Source: JANPLG01 sp964609085
GTDB taxonomy: Bacteria; Armatimonadota; SYMT01
Assembly (NCBI GenBank): GCA_964609085.1
Contig: CAZSRZ010000013.1
Span: forward strand, 1 to 64,000
Reading direction: 5' to 3'
Length of the DNA stretch: 64,000 bases
In this document: one piece after another, positions 49,957 through 59,057 of the stretch
Layout of the letters: each line of letters opens with the position of its first letter
Numbering within the stretch: the first letter of the stretch is position 1
Translations under genes and position numbers: made by a program
The notes under the pieces: generated by a model
The model's database searches: none
The model's input: the letters and a program-made list of their open reading frames with translations, nothing else
What the model was told of the DNA's origin: nothing

Positions 49957-52900
49957 TCACACTTGAAGGGCGAACTCCACGGCCGCGGCGAGCCCCATCT
50001 GCGCCCCCCGATCCCAGGCCTCCCTGTAGGCGTTATAGCCGATCGCCTGCTCCCACTCAGTCAGCCGCTCACGTTCCCTCGTATAGAGGCCGGAGCCCGG
50101 CCCCAGGTGGCGTTCCAACAGCGCGACCGCCGCGCCGAAGAGTTGCACCGCCCGCGCCGACCTCCCGGATCGGTGCTCGACGTGCGCCATCCCCTTCAGG
50201 TTTGCGGCGAGGTACAGCTTGTCATCCACCTGGTGCATGATCCGAAGAGCTCGTCGCCGCAGCGCTCGCGCCCGGTCCAGATCGCCTCGGTCGAGGGCCA
50301 CCTCACCGAGATTGTGCAGCGACTCGGCGATGCCGTGAAGGTCACCGATGCGCTCACGCACCTGGAGGCTTTCGGCGTGGAAGGCGGCCGCGGCCTCCCA
50401 GCGCCCGAGCTTCGATGAGACCTCGCCCAGGTTGTTGAGGGCGCCCGCAATGCCGATCGGCCGGTCCAGCTCTCGCTCGATCGCCAGACTGTCGGCATAG
50501 AAGGGGATGGCCTCGGCGTGCATGCCGCGGGCGTTGGCCACGTTGCCCAGGTTGAGGAGGGCGGATGAGATGCCCACGCGGTCGCCGCGCTCCTCCTCCA
50601 CAGCCAGCAAACGCCGCAGGTACTCGCTCGAGACGTCGTAGTCGCCCTGGCACATCGCCAGCACCCCGGCACCGTAGAGGGCCTGGGCGAGCGCAGCCGA
50701 TGGCTCCGCCGCGCCCTCCTCCAGAGCCAGCCGGAGCCAGAGTCGCCCCTCCCGGATATGCCCGCGGATAAACCAGAAGCGCCACAACGCACCGGCCAGC
50801 CTCTGGAGCTCTTGTTGCATCCCCCGTTCCTGGAAGCAAGAAAGCGCCGCACGGAAGTTGCCGAGTTCCAGTTCGAGTCGCGCCAGCCAGCGGACCTGAT
50901 CCGGCCCTCGGATGGCCGCCGTCGTGCCCTCCGCCAGGCACAGGTAGGCAGCGCCGTGGGCGTGGCGCAGGCTTTCGGCCTGGCCGGTAGCCTCCAGTCG
51001 CTCGGCGGCATAGTCTCGCAGCGTGTCCAACATCGTCAGGCGGGTCCCGCCCGGCGTCTCTTCGCGGCCGACCAGGCTCTGTTCGATCAGGGCGGAGATC
51101 TCCCGCGCGTGCCCCTGATCCGGATGGGCTCGCGGAACCACCGCCTCCACCATCTCCGGGCAAGATCCGCCCACAAACACCGAGAGGCAGGCGAAGACGT
51201 ACCGCTGGGCCGGCGTCAGCAGGTCGTGGCTCCAGTCGATCGCCCCACGCAGGGTTCGCTGCCGGGTGGGGAGTTCATGCGAGCCGCTCCGGAGAAACTC
51301 CAGCCGATCGCCGAGCCGCGACAGGATCGCTTCCGGTCCGAGCTGCCGGATCTTCGCCGCAGCCAACTCCAGGGCGAGCGGCAGGCCGTCGACTCGCCAG
51401 CAGATCTCGGAGACCACCCCCGCATTCTCGTCCGTCAAGGTGAACGCGGGGTCCACGGAGGCGGCGCGCTGTGTGAATAACTGCACCGCCGACGACTGCC
51501 GCGTGCGATCGACATGGGTGTGAGGCGAGCGACGATCCGGTAGAGCCAGGGGCTGAACGCGGTAGGTATGCTCGCCGTAGATCCGCAATGAGGCGCGGCT
51601 CGTGATCAGGATGCGCAGTCGAGCGCACTCGCCCAACAACTGGGAGAGCTCCGGGCCGGCCGCAACCATCTGCTCGAGGTTGTCCAGCACCAGCAGGGCG
51701 TCGTGATCGCGCAGTCTCCCGGTGACCACATCGAAGATCGGACGATCGGGAGCATCTCTCAACCCGAGATGGGACGCGATGGCACCAAGCAGCAGGGCCG
51801 GGTCGCTCAGGCCCGCCAGCGGAATGAAGTAGGCCGGTTCTCCGCGGTGCGCGGCAAAGCGGCGGGCTGCCGCGAGCGCCAGACGCGTCTTCCCGATGCC
51901 CCCGGGCCCCAGCAAGGTCAGGAGCCGATGCTGTCCCAGAAGCGCGCTGATCTCTTCGATGTCCCCCTCACGACCGACGATAGGCGAACTCGGCACAGGC
52001 AGCCGGGCGGCCGTCTCCTCTGCCGCAGCCGCCGGCTCCTGAGCCGGCGCCGGTGCCGGTGCGGGCGGCGTCCACTCCCAGCCACCGGTGGCGGACCTGG
52101 CCATCTGTCCGCCCGATATCCAGGCATCGAGCAACTCGCTCACGCGTCGAGGATATCCTCCCGTGGCGTTGAGCAGAGATTCAACCATGTCGCTGGGCGG
52201 CTCCCAGTGCAGGCTGTGTCGCAGAAGGGCACGCACTCCCCGCGCACTCAGTGGCTGCAGGTTCACGTGTGATCGGAAGGTTCGGTCCGGCAGATTGGGG
52301 GGAGGGGCGTCGGGGCGGGTGGCGTAAACCACGGCGACAGTGCGATCGGAATCGCCCTCCTGGAGTGAGGCGCAGATCCCGGCCAGGGTTCTCCGGCTCT
52401 GGTCGTCCAGATCGTCAATCAGGATGAGTGCCTTGCCCCGCGACCACTCCTCCAGCATGCCGCACATCGCACCCGCCAGAGGGTCGGCCCCGTCCTCGGC
52501 GCAGAGATGCAGCACCTCGTAGCCCAGCATCCGCCCAGCGTGCTCCGCCTCAGCCAGGAATCGGCTCCGGCCAGAGCCGGACTCGCCGCGCACCGCCAAC
52601 ACGGCACGCCCGACCTGCGGCGCACTTTCGAGCAGGTGGTGCAGCGCCTGGATGGCGTCCTCCCGCTCGATCAGTCGTGAACACGGTCCGCGACCCGGCC
52701 TGCCCCGGATGACATCGCCTTCGCTCACCACCTGCGCCCGGCCGCGACGCTTCGCTTCGCGGAGTCGGGCGTCCGCCGTGGCGAACAGCACCTCGGCGTT
52801 CATGGCATCCACCGGAGCTCCGGCCATTCCGATGCTCAGAGACAGTTCGATGCAAGGGTTGCCCGAGAACGGCTGGGACTGGATACTCTCCAGCAATCGG

Positions 52901-53277
52901 CGGGCCAATTGGGCGGCGCCGCGGTGCTCGATGCCGCGCAGCAACACCACGAACTCATCGCCGCCGTACCGAAAGACCTCGTCCCCGGCCCGGAGCGACT
53001 GCCGCAGCCGTTCGGCGAATTCCTCCAGCACCTCGTCGCCCCGCTGGTGACCGAAGGCGTCGTTCACACTCTTGAAGTAGTCGATGTCGACCACGAGCAG
53101 AGACAGCGCTTCGCCCTGTTCCTGGGCCGACTGAACAGCGTGGCTCAGTCGACCAGCAAGGGCGCTTCGCGCCTGGAACTCCGCACAGGGATCTTCAATC
53201 ACGTAGATCGATCCGGATCTATAGAAGCACTGGACACCGGCTGGAGATGACGTCGACGCCCGGGTTGGTAAGACCAT
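49957..53277 (-). CDS. GGDEF - AAA - NB-ARC (STAND) - TPR fusion regulator
   Basis: 1106 residues in one uninterrupted frame. Residues ~30-185 are a GGDEF domain (LLVVDIDYFKSVNDAFGH, GGDEF at 105-109, I-site RAGD at 96-99); the usual DPLTGLxNR opening is degenerate. Residues ~195-390 are an AAA-type ATPase whose Walker A reads GESGSGRS (231-238), with Arg for the essential Lys, and Walker B ALILIDDLDD. A Pro/Ala linker (~402-425) leads to an NB-ARC/STAND ATPase with intact GPGGIGKT (457-464), ALLVLDNLE, ITSR and GLPLAL. A winged-helix region (~650-740) and TPR repeats (~800-1040) follow. No DNA-binding HTH is obvious. It is last in a leftward run after the ABC ATPase gene (50 bp gap). Confidence 0.93.
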   Translation of the reverse strand: MVLPTRASTSSPAGVQCFYRSGSIYVIEDPCAEFQARSALAGRLSHAVQSAQEQGEALSLLVVDIDYFKSVNDAFGHQRGDEVLEEFAERLRQSLRAGDEVFRYGGDEFVVLLRGIEHRGAAQLARRLLESIQSQPFSGNPCIELSLSIGMAGAPVDAMNAEVLFATADARLREAKRRGRAQVVSEGDVIRGRPGRGPCSRLIEREDAIQALHHLLESAPQVGRAVLAVRGESGSGRSRFLAEAEHAGRMLGYEVLHLCAEDGADPLAGAMCGMLEEWSRGKALILIDDLDDQSRRTLAGICASLQEGDSDRTVAVVYATRPDAPPPNLPDRTFRSHVNLQPLSARGVRALLRHSLHWEPPSDMVESLLNATGGYPRRVSELLDAWISGGQMARSATGGWEWTPPAPAPAPAQEPAAAAEETAARLPVPSSPIVGREGDIEEISALLGQHRLLTLLGPGGIGKTRLALAAARRFAAHRGEPAYFIPLAGLSDPALLLGAIASHLGLRDAPDRPIFDVVTGRLRDHDALLVLDNLEQMVAAGPELSQLLGECARLRILITSRASLRIYGEHTYRVQPLALPDRRSPHTHVDRTRQSSAVQLFTQRAASVDPAFTLTDENAGVVSEICWRVDGLPLALELAAAKIRQLGPEAILSRLGDRLEFLRSGSHELPTRQRTLRGAIDWSHDLLTPAQRYVFACLSVFVGGSCPEMVEAVVPRAHPDQGHAREISALIEQSLVGREETPGGTRLTMLDTLRDYAAERLEATGQAESLRHAHGAAYLCLAEGTTAAIRGPDQVRWLARLELELGNFRAALSCFQERGMQQELQRLAGALWRFWFIRGHIREGRLWLRLALEEGAAEPSAALAQALYGAGVLAMCQGDYDVSSEYLRRLLAVEEERGDRVGISSALLNLGNVANARGMHAEAIPFYADSLAIERELDRPIGIAGALNNLGEVSSKLGRWEAAAAFHAESLQVRERIGDLHGIAESLHNLGEVALDRGDLDRARALRRRALRIMHQVDDKLYLAANLKGMAHVEHRSGRSARAVQLFGAAVALLERHLGPGSGLYTRERERLTEWEQAIGYNAYREAWDRGAQMGLAAAVEFALQV

Positions 53278-53327
53278 TCTTCCACAACCCTCGCGCTGGA
53301 TTGATCGGTTGATGGGAATTTCGCATC

Positions 53328-54113
53328 CTACTTCCGACGGACCAGCACCACCGGCCTCCCATCCGAGGGATGAGGAAAGATATCCACCTCGCAGCCGTAT
53401 GCGGACCCCAGCAGGTCGTCGCGCAAGACGGCTGCTGGGGGGCCGTCCGCCAGAATCCGGCCGTCGGCGATCAGGATCAGCCGATCGAACCAGGCGGCGG
53501 CGAGGTTTAGATCATGAACGGCGGCGATGACTGTAAGCGCCCGGTCACCCGCCAACCCACACACCTCCCCCATCAAGGCACCCTGGTACCGCAGATCTAG
53601 ATGAGCGGTTGCCTCGTCCAGCAGCAGCACGGAGGGACCCCTTGCCAGTGCCTGGGCCATGGTTGCCCGCTGGCGTTCGCCGCCCGAGAGGGTCCCGATG
53701 GGGCGGTTCGCCACCGATGTCAGTCCAGTTCGAGCGAGCGCGTCGGCAACCGCGCGTCGGTCCACCTCCCCCTCCCGGCCCAGCGAGTCTATGAACGGCG
53801 TGCGCCCGAGGGAGACCCATTCGCTCACCGAATAGGTGCTTGGGAAGACCGGCGACTGCGCCACGAGCGCGACCAGCCGGGCCCGACGTCGCGGTGCGAG
53901 GGCGGATAGGTCGTCACCTCCCACCTGGATGGTGCCCCGGGCAGGCTTCAACAGGCCGGCCAGGAGGCCCAAGAGCGTGGACTTGCCTGCCCCATTGGGT
54001 CCGACCACAGCGACGCGATCCCCGGCGGGCACACCAAAGGTGACGTCGCGCAACACCTCCCGCCCTGAGTAGGCATAGGCAACCCGATCGACCGTCAGCG
54101 CCAGTCCGCTCAC
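53328..54113 (-). CDS. Iron-chelate/cobalamin-type ABC transporter ATPase (FecE/BtuD-like)
   Basis: 261 residues from a GTG at 54113 that overlaps the permease stop as GTGA. Walker A is VVGPNGAGKSTLLGLL, the signature LSGGERQRATMAQAL, Walker B VLLLDEATAHLDL, and the switch His is in AAVHDLNLAAAW. The YSGREVLRDVTFGV start and the tail (GRILADGPPAAVL) place it with FecE/BtuD/HmuV ATPases that drive uptake of siderophores, haem or cobalamin. The binding protein is not adjacent. Confidence 0.95.
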   Translation of the reverse strand: MSGLALTVDRVAYAYSGREVLRDVTFGVPAGDRVAVVGPNGAGKSTLLGLLAGLLKPARGTIQVGGDDLSALAPRRRARLVALVAQSPVFPSTYSVSEWVSLGRTPFIDSLGREGEVDRRAVADALARTGLTSVANRPIGTLSGGERQRATMAQALARGPSVLLLDEATAHLDLRYQGALMGEVCGLAGDRALTVIAAVHDLNLAAAWFDRLILIADGRILADGPPAAVLRDDLLGSAYGCEVDIFPHPSDGRPVVLVRRK

Positions 54114-55186
54114 TCGAGGTACTCCCGCCGCGCCCGGCCGAGCAGCGTGAGGAACACGGGTGCCCCAAGGAAGGCGGTCACAATTCCGACGGGGATCTCC
54201 CCGTTTGGGAGCACCGTCCGGGCCAGAAGGTCCGCGCCCGCGAGAAAGGCGGCTCCACTGAGCCCGGCTGCGGGCAGCAGCAGCCGGTGGCGCGGTCCGC
54301 AAACGAGACGCACAGCGTGGGGGACGACCAGCCCGACGAAGCCGACGAGGCCGCTGAGGCTGACGGCCGCGGCGGTGAGGAAGGTGGCGAGCAGCAGGAT
54401 GCGCCGTTTGTCCCGCTCAACCGGGACGCCCAACTGGGCGGCGCCGTCCTCGCCGGCGGCCAGCGCGTCCAGCGTCCGTACGAACCAGGGAGCGACCGCG
54501 AGGCCGCTCAGGATCAGCCCCGCGGCCACGGAGAGCTTCTCCCATCCCGTCACGGAGATCCCTCCCATCAGCCACGCCTGAAACGCGGGCAGGTGAAGCT
54601 GGAGCCGCTCATTCAACACGAGCAGGAGTGAGACGCTGTAGCCGGTGAGGGTGCTCACGGCAAACCCGGCCAGCAGCACGCTCACCATGGGTAGCCGCCC
54701 GCCCGCCGAACCGAGACGCAGCACCAGCAGCACAGCGGCCACCGCCCCCGCGAATGCCCCAGCAGGCGGAAGCACGGCCGCGACGACCGACCCGGCCGCT
54801 CCTGCCGCTCCGGCCCCGAGCATCCCGAGCACGGCACCCAGCGAAGCGCCGCCGCTGGCTCCCACTACATAGGGGTCTGCCAGCGGGTTTCGCAGCAGCG
54901 CCTGAAGCAGCACCCCCGCGACGGCCAGGGCGGCCCCGACCAGAGCAGCGCCCATGGCCCGCGGAACGCGAAGATCCATCACGATGCTCCACTCGCCGCT
55001 GGTCCACTCCCCGGGACCGGCCAGGTGTAGGGCGTGGGCGAGGATCCGTGCGACGCGGTCCGGCGCTATCGGAGCGGCCCCCCCGGCAATCCCGGCGACC
55101 ACCGCGACCAGCAGGAGCAACGTGAGTGCGGGCAGCACAATCCGGCCGGTAGGTCTCCAGACCCCATCCTGCCGTGGTTGCGACAC
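54110..55186 (-). CDS. FecCD/BtuC-family ABC transporter permease
   Basis: 358 residues with about ten membrane segments. Family motifs include LRVPRAMGAALVGAALAVAG, LLRNPLADPYVVGASGGASL, LVGFVGLVVPHAVRLVCGP and the C-terminal NGEIPVGIVTAFLGAPVFL. It forms the channel for siderophore, haem or B12 import with the ATPase encoded next. No substrate-binding protein or TonB receptor gene is in the window. The Rieske gene upstream ends 64 bp before its start. Confidence 0.95.
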   Translation of the reverse strand: MSQPRQDGVWRPTGRIVLPALTLLLLVAVVAGIAGGAAPIAPDRVARILAHALHLAGPGEWTSGEWSIVMDLRVPRAMGAALVGAALAVAGVLLQALLRNPLADPYVVGASGGASLGAVLGMLGAGAAGAAGSVVAAVLPPAGAFAGAVAAVLLVLRLGSAGGRLPMVSVLLAGFAVSTLTGYSVSLLLVLNERLQLHLPAFQAWLMGGISVTGWEKLSVAAGLILSGLAVAPWFVRTLDALAAGEDGAAQLGVPVERDKRRILLLATFLTAAAVSLSGLVGFVGLVVPHAVRLVCGPRHRLLLPAAGLSGAAFLAGADLLARTVLPNGEIPVGIVTAFLGAPVFLTLLGRARREYLE

Positions 55187-55250
55187 TCGAATCCTCCCCC
55201 CGAAGGGCGCGGTGGAGGCCCGGACGGGCGACCGGCCCGCAGGGTGCGGG

Positions 55251-55616
55251 TCAGCCCCGAGCGGGAACTCCGAGCATGATCTGCCCGCCCTCTTCCTTCA
55301 CCGGGAACCTATCGAGACCCCAACCGGCGGCGTCCGGACATTCCCCGTCGACGGCTCGAAACCGCAGACCATGGTACATGCAGGTTACGCACTCGCCGTC
55401 AAAATGTTCGGCGAAGAGCGGGGCTCCTGCGTGGGGGCACGTGTTCTCGAAGGCGGTCCAGCACTCCCCCACTCCCTCACGCCCGAGGATCTCGTCCGGC
55501 AGGTGGAAGATGAGAATCTCCAACCGGCCGTGCTTGTGGAGAATGGCCTTCCCGGGCGGCACTGCCCCGGCGGCCCCCGCGTTCACCCACCGAACATCCG
55601 GGACGTCATCACCCAT
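55251..55616 (-). CDS. Rieske [2Fe-2S] ferredoxin-like protein
   Basis: 121 residues from the ATG at 55616, with AGGGG 6 nt upstream. The cluster-binding motifs are CPHAGAPL (Cys-x-His) and CMYHGLRF (Cys-x-x-His), about 17 residues apart, as in NirD-type or dioxygenase-ferredoxin Rieske proteins. No oxygenase or reductase gene is beside it; the metal-chelate importer genes follow on the same strand, so a link with iron handling is conceivable. Confidence 0.92.
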   Translation of the reverse strand: MGDDVPDVRWVNAGAAGAVPPGKAILHKHGRLEILIFHLPDEILGREGVGECWTAFENTCPHAGAPLFAEHFDGECVTCMYHGLRFRAVDGECPDAAGWGLDRFPVKEEGGQIMLGVPARG

Positions 55617-55835
55617 GCATCACCCCTGGCACCAGACCGGCTCCCGACGGGGCCGGCCACCCGCGCGCCTGCGGGGTATTCGGCACGGCCCGACCCCCGT
55701 CCTCCGTCCCCTCTGCCGGAACACGACGCCTCAGCTTCGCCTCGCGAAACCGGGAAGGAGTTGCCGAGGCGGCATGACAATAGACTTTCGGACCACCGCG
55801 CCGGATCATCCGGGGGCTGATGGCGGGGGGAACAA

Positions 55836-56327
55836 ATGGGACGAAGTCGATTCCTCGTAGTCGTTCCGCTGGCTGGAATCGTGACGTGGCTGGGCTGGTC
55901 GGGAGTCCATCCTCGACCGTTCCGGGATGGGGATGGACGCATCGCCACCCCGAAGCTGGCCGCACTTGAGGCGGAGATGGGAACCCATCTCTACGCGCCC
56001 ACGTGGTTACCCGAGGACGGCCACCCCGGCAAGCGAGACGCTCTTCGGGGCGCCCGCCGGGTGATCCAGGACTTCGAGACCAGCTCGGGTCGGCTCGTCC
56101 TGCTTGCCCAGGAACCGCGGACGGCCATCCGCGATGCCTACCATCAACGGCTGTTCATGGATCGTTGGGAGGCCCGAGCGGATGTGAACGGGAGAGTCGC
56201 CTACTTCGTCAATGGCTCGAGCGGCGAGCGGCGTCTCTTCTGGAACACAGCGGACTTCGCCCTGATTCTGAGCTCCTCGCACCTGAGCGATGACGAGTTG
56301 ATTACCATCGCCCGGCGGATTCGCTAA
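55836..56327 (+). CDS. Hypothetical membrane-anchored or exported protein
   Basis: 163 residues from an ATG with a G-run 5 nt upstream. An N-terminal hydrophobic segment (~6-22, FLVVVPLAGIVTWLGW) may be an anchor or signal. The rest has the strand-helix look of DUF4367/DUF4245-like exported domains (LYAPTWLPEDGHPG, ARADVNGRVAYFVNGSSGE, LILSSSHLSDDELITIARRI). It stands alone between the Rieske gene (divergent) and the HTH gene (convergent, 5 bp apart). Confidence 0.75.
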   Translation: MGRSRFLVVVPLAGIVTWLGWSGVHPRPFRDGDGRIATPKLAALEAEMGTHLYAPTWLPEDGHPGKRDALRGARRVIQDFETSSGRLVLLAQEPRTAIRDAYHQRLFMDRWEARADVNGRVAYFVNGSSGERRLFWNTADFALILSSSHLSDDELITIARRIR

Positions 56328-56332
56328 CCCGG

Positions 56333-57283
56333 CTAAGAATCCGGTCCCCGACCCGCGGCAAGGTCTGCCCGGGCATCCGCCTCGATTTCGCCGGAGCGAC
56401 TTTCGAGGAACTCCATCACGTCGGACAACCTGAAACGGCGCTGATTCCCCTGAGTCCGGAGGTGTTTCAGCACGCCTTTGTTCGTATAGCGGCGCACGGT
56501 GGTCGGGCATACTCCGAGCAGCCGGGCCGTCTCCTCCAGCGAAAGTAGCGGGTCAAGCAACCGCTGCAGCAGCTCCTCACGACCCTCGCGAAGGTGGGCT
56601 CGGCCTGCGGCAGAGCCTTCCTGAGCGCGTAGACCGGCGAGAACCTCATGGTATCGCTGCGGGAACAACACCGCCGGATCCGGGTCGGCGGGAGGGCTGT
56701 CATTGGCGGGGGGCATCTCTGCCGAGTCGCCGGAAGCCGACACGGGCTCCGGAGATCCGGTCGCCTCGGGCGGCCCGGACGGATGGTCCGGGACCGGGGC
56801 CTCTGCGGTTGGGAATCGCGGGGCCTCGAGTTCAAACCTGGGTGCCGTCAGCGTCGGCGCTTGAAACTGCGGAATCGGGCGCAGTTCGTCGTAGATCGTG
56901 GGATCCTCGTAGTCCCCGGTCGCCCGGTGGGCGATTTCGGGGTGCGCGAGCCCCGAGACGACCGCAGCCAGGTCGGGGATTGACTCCGCACGCACCGGGG
57001 TATCGTCGTCGAGCTCCGTCACGGGCTCCGACGGACGCCACGGACGCCACCCCCCGGAATCCTCTTCGGGTCCCGTCGATACGCCGCGACGCGTGGGCCG
57101 GCTCTGGCTATCGACGTAGCGGTACCACCGCTGCAACCAGGCCCGGTACTCGGGCTGGATCTCACCAAACTCCGAGGGCGGAATCTCGGGCTCGGACGAC
57201 GCATCGCCGTCCAGCAGCAGCTCGGCAGTCGCCTCGGGCGCGCCGCCGAGGCGGTCGCGGTCAGATCCGTCGACCGGGATCAT
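56333..57283 (-). CDS. Long disordered protein with C-terminal MerR/excisionase-like HTH
   Basis: 316 residues. The first ~240 are acidic and Pro/Glu-rich without clear domains. The last ~75 form an excisionase/MerR-type winged HTH: SLEETARLLGVCPTTVRRYT with NKGVLKHLRTQGNQRRFRLS. This HTH normally sits at the N-terminus of regulators or makes up a whole small protein, so the placement is unusual. It overlaps the preceding membrane-protein gene by 23 bp, which suggests co-translation and a joint function. DNA binding is likely; targets are unknown. Confidence 0.8.
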   Translation of the reverse strand: MIPVDGSDRDRLGGAPEATAELLLDGDASSEPEIPPSEFGEIQPEYRAWLQRWYRYVDSQSRPTRRGVSTGPEEDSGGWRPWRPSEPVTELDDDTPVRAESIPDLAAVVSGLAHPEIAHRATGDYEDPTIYDELRPIPQFQAPTLTAPRFELEAPRFPTAEAPVPDHPSGPPEATGSPEPVSASGDSAEMPPANDSPPADPDPAVLFPQRYHEVLAGLRAQEGSAAGRAHLREGREELLQRLLDPLLSLEETARLLGVCPTTVRRYTNKGVLKHLRTQGNQRRFRLSDVMEFLESRSGEIEADARADLAAGRGPDS

Positions 57284-57908
57284 GAGAGAGGATCAGAAGA
57301 ACAAGCCCGGCCAGCGTGAGTGCGGCCGGCAGTAGAATCGCCATAGTGAGCGGGCCTCCTCCGCGGCGGCGGCCCCAAAGCAGCGCCTCGCCGCCGAACA
57401 CCAGCAACCCCACCCCCAGCAACCCGTACCCGAGGAATGCCTGGTCGGTCAAGAACGACTTCACCTGGGACATCCGGAAGAGCGCCTCGCCCAGAGAGGT
57501 GAGGCCAGACCAGACGCCGACGAACGCCAGCATCCAGTTCGGGCCGCCATGGTGCCGAGTCCTGGTGGCGGCCGGGGATTCCACCTGCTGGGCAGCGTCT
57601 GCGGCAGCGCCGGGGGGTTCCCCGGGCGTGGGCGGGGTTGCCCAGTCGGGCGGTTCGGTCGACGCGGCCGGCTCCGCGGATTCGGGCGCTTCGCCCGGGG
57701 CCATGCCCTCACCGTCGTCGACGTCGTCAGCAGGCGGGTCGGAAGGGCGCTCCTCGGACAGCGCGGACGGTTCCGTCGCCGAGGTGGCGGCGATGGGCTC
57801 CTCTGAGCCCAGCTCACCGTTTACCGGCGATGGATCAACTTCCGGGGGCGAGCCAACGGTTGGGGCCGTCGCCTCGGGCGGATCGCTACTCGTCGACTGC
57901 TCCAACAC
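57261..57908 (-). CDS. Acidic, proline-rich protein with C-terminal membrane segments
   Basis: 215 residues. The first ~120 are extremely Pro/Glu/Ala/Ser-rich and probably disordered. The C-terminal ~90 contain about three membrane segments (MLAFVGVWSGLTSLGEAL, AFLGYGLLGVGLLVFGG, AILLPAALTLAGLVLLIL). No signal peptide and no known family. It overlaps both neighbours by 23 bp: the THUMP-like gene upstream and the HTH gene downstream. Confidence 0.75.
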   Translation of the reverse strand: MLEQSTSSDPPEATAPTVGSPPEVDPSPVNGELGSEEPIAATSATEPSALSEERPSDPPADDVDDGEGMAPGEAPESAEPAASTEPPDWATPPTPGEPPGAAADAAQQVESPAATRTRHHGGPNWMLAFVGVWSGLTSLGEALFRMSQVKSFLTDQAFLGYGLLGVGLLVFGGEALLWGRRRGGGPLTMAILLPAALTLAGLVLLILSHDPGRRI

Positions 57909-58940
57909 GTTCTCCCAGTATCATCGCGGCCCGACCGGCAAGTCGTGTCAGGAAAACGACCGGCGCGCGCCCCGGCATCCCTAGTTTTAGCACCCCTCGT
58001 AACCGGCGGCGCAGATCGGCGGGATCGACCGCGCTGCCCCTCGTCTTCAACACCACATCGCCGGCACCGAGCCNNNNNNNNNNNNNNNNNNNNNNNNNNN
58101 NNNNNNNNNNNNNNNNNNNNNNNNNNNNNNNNNNNNNNNNNNNNNNNNNNNNNNNNNNNNNNNNNNNNNNNNNGGCAGCAGCGTCGCGCGACGGCGACCC
58201 TCCGCCAGCACCAGATCCCCCATCCACAGCACGGCTTCCTTACACTCACCATGAACGGAGATCACCTCAATCTCTTGCGGCCCATCCGATGACAAGGCAG
58301 CCAACTCACCCCAATCCGTCGATGGCGCCAGCTTGATTCCCAACCCGGGGATCCGGTCGCGCAGAGTCAATAAATCGCCGAGTGCGGGAGAGATGCGATC
58401 GAGGTCGCGCGTTCGTCGATCGCCCGCCCGCCGGGCGGGATCCGCCCACGCCGCGGACAGGCCGGCCAGCGGGACGTTTTCGGGGACGGAGGCACGCAGC
58501 AGCTCCACCCGGCTCTCGCATCCGTGGACGGCGGCATTCGCCCCGGTGAGGGCCAGGGCCAGCGGATCACGATCCACGGCCAGCACCTCGGCGGACCGCG
58601 CAAGCGCGACGGTGTCCGCTCCCAGCCCGCAGCAGAGATCCGCCACGCGGGACCGTCCGACGAAGCGCCGTGCTCGGTGCCCGGCCACGACAGAGCTGCT
58701 GGCTTGCGCCAGCAGCGACCGTTCAAACCACATCGCGCCTGCCTCGGGGAACCGAGCGGCAGCTCCTCGTCGCAGCCGGACCTGATCCACCGCTGCCGCC
58801 GCCAGCGCCGCACCCGCAGCCGGGAAGTCGCGCCTGAGCCGCGCCGCGGCGAAGGGATCGTCGATCAGCCGCGCAGCCTGCTGCAGCAGCTCTCGCCCTT
58901 CCGCTCCGCGCAAACGCTCCAGAAGGTCGGGGTCGAGCAT
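57886..58940 (-). CDS. THUMP-like class I SAM methyltransferase interrupted by the assembly gap
   Basis: The 5' part (58940-58174) starts at MLDPDLLERLRGAEG and has the SAM motif RVADLCCGLGADTVALA and an active-site-like AAWADPARRAGDRR. After 100 N, the 3' part (58073-57886) reads LGAGDVVLKTRGSAVDPADL, the C-terminal THUMP-like domain of this family, and stops at 57886. The two parts are in different frames, so the true gap is not 100 bases: without other errors its length must leave remainder 2 when divided by 3. RNA is the probable substrate. A start at 59042 is also open but runs toward the divergent esterase promoter. Confidence 0.85.
58074..58173. other. Assembly gap (100 N)
   Basis: Exactly 100 unknown bases, the conventional placeholder for a scaffold join of unknown length. 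It falls inside the THUMP-like methyltransferase gene. Confidence 1.
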
Positions 58941-59057
58941 TCGCGGGTTCAGATTCTCAAGCCCAGATTGGGCGATGATAGGAGGGTGCGGCGAGCGGGG
59001 AGAATCACCAGGCGTGGACCGCTTCACCGATCGCGGCTCCACCCGAGGTCTTTTCCC

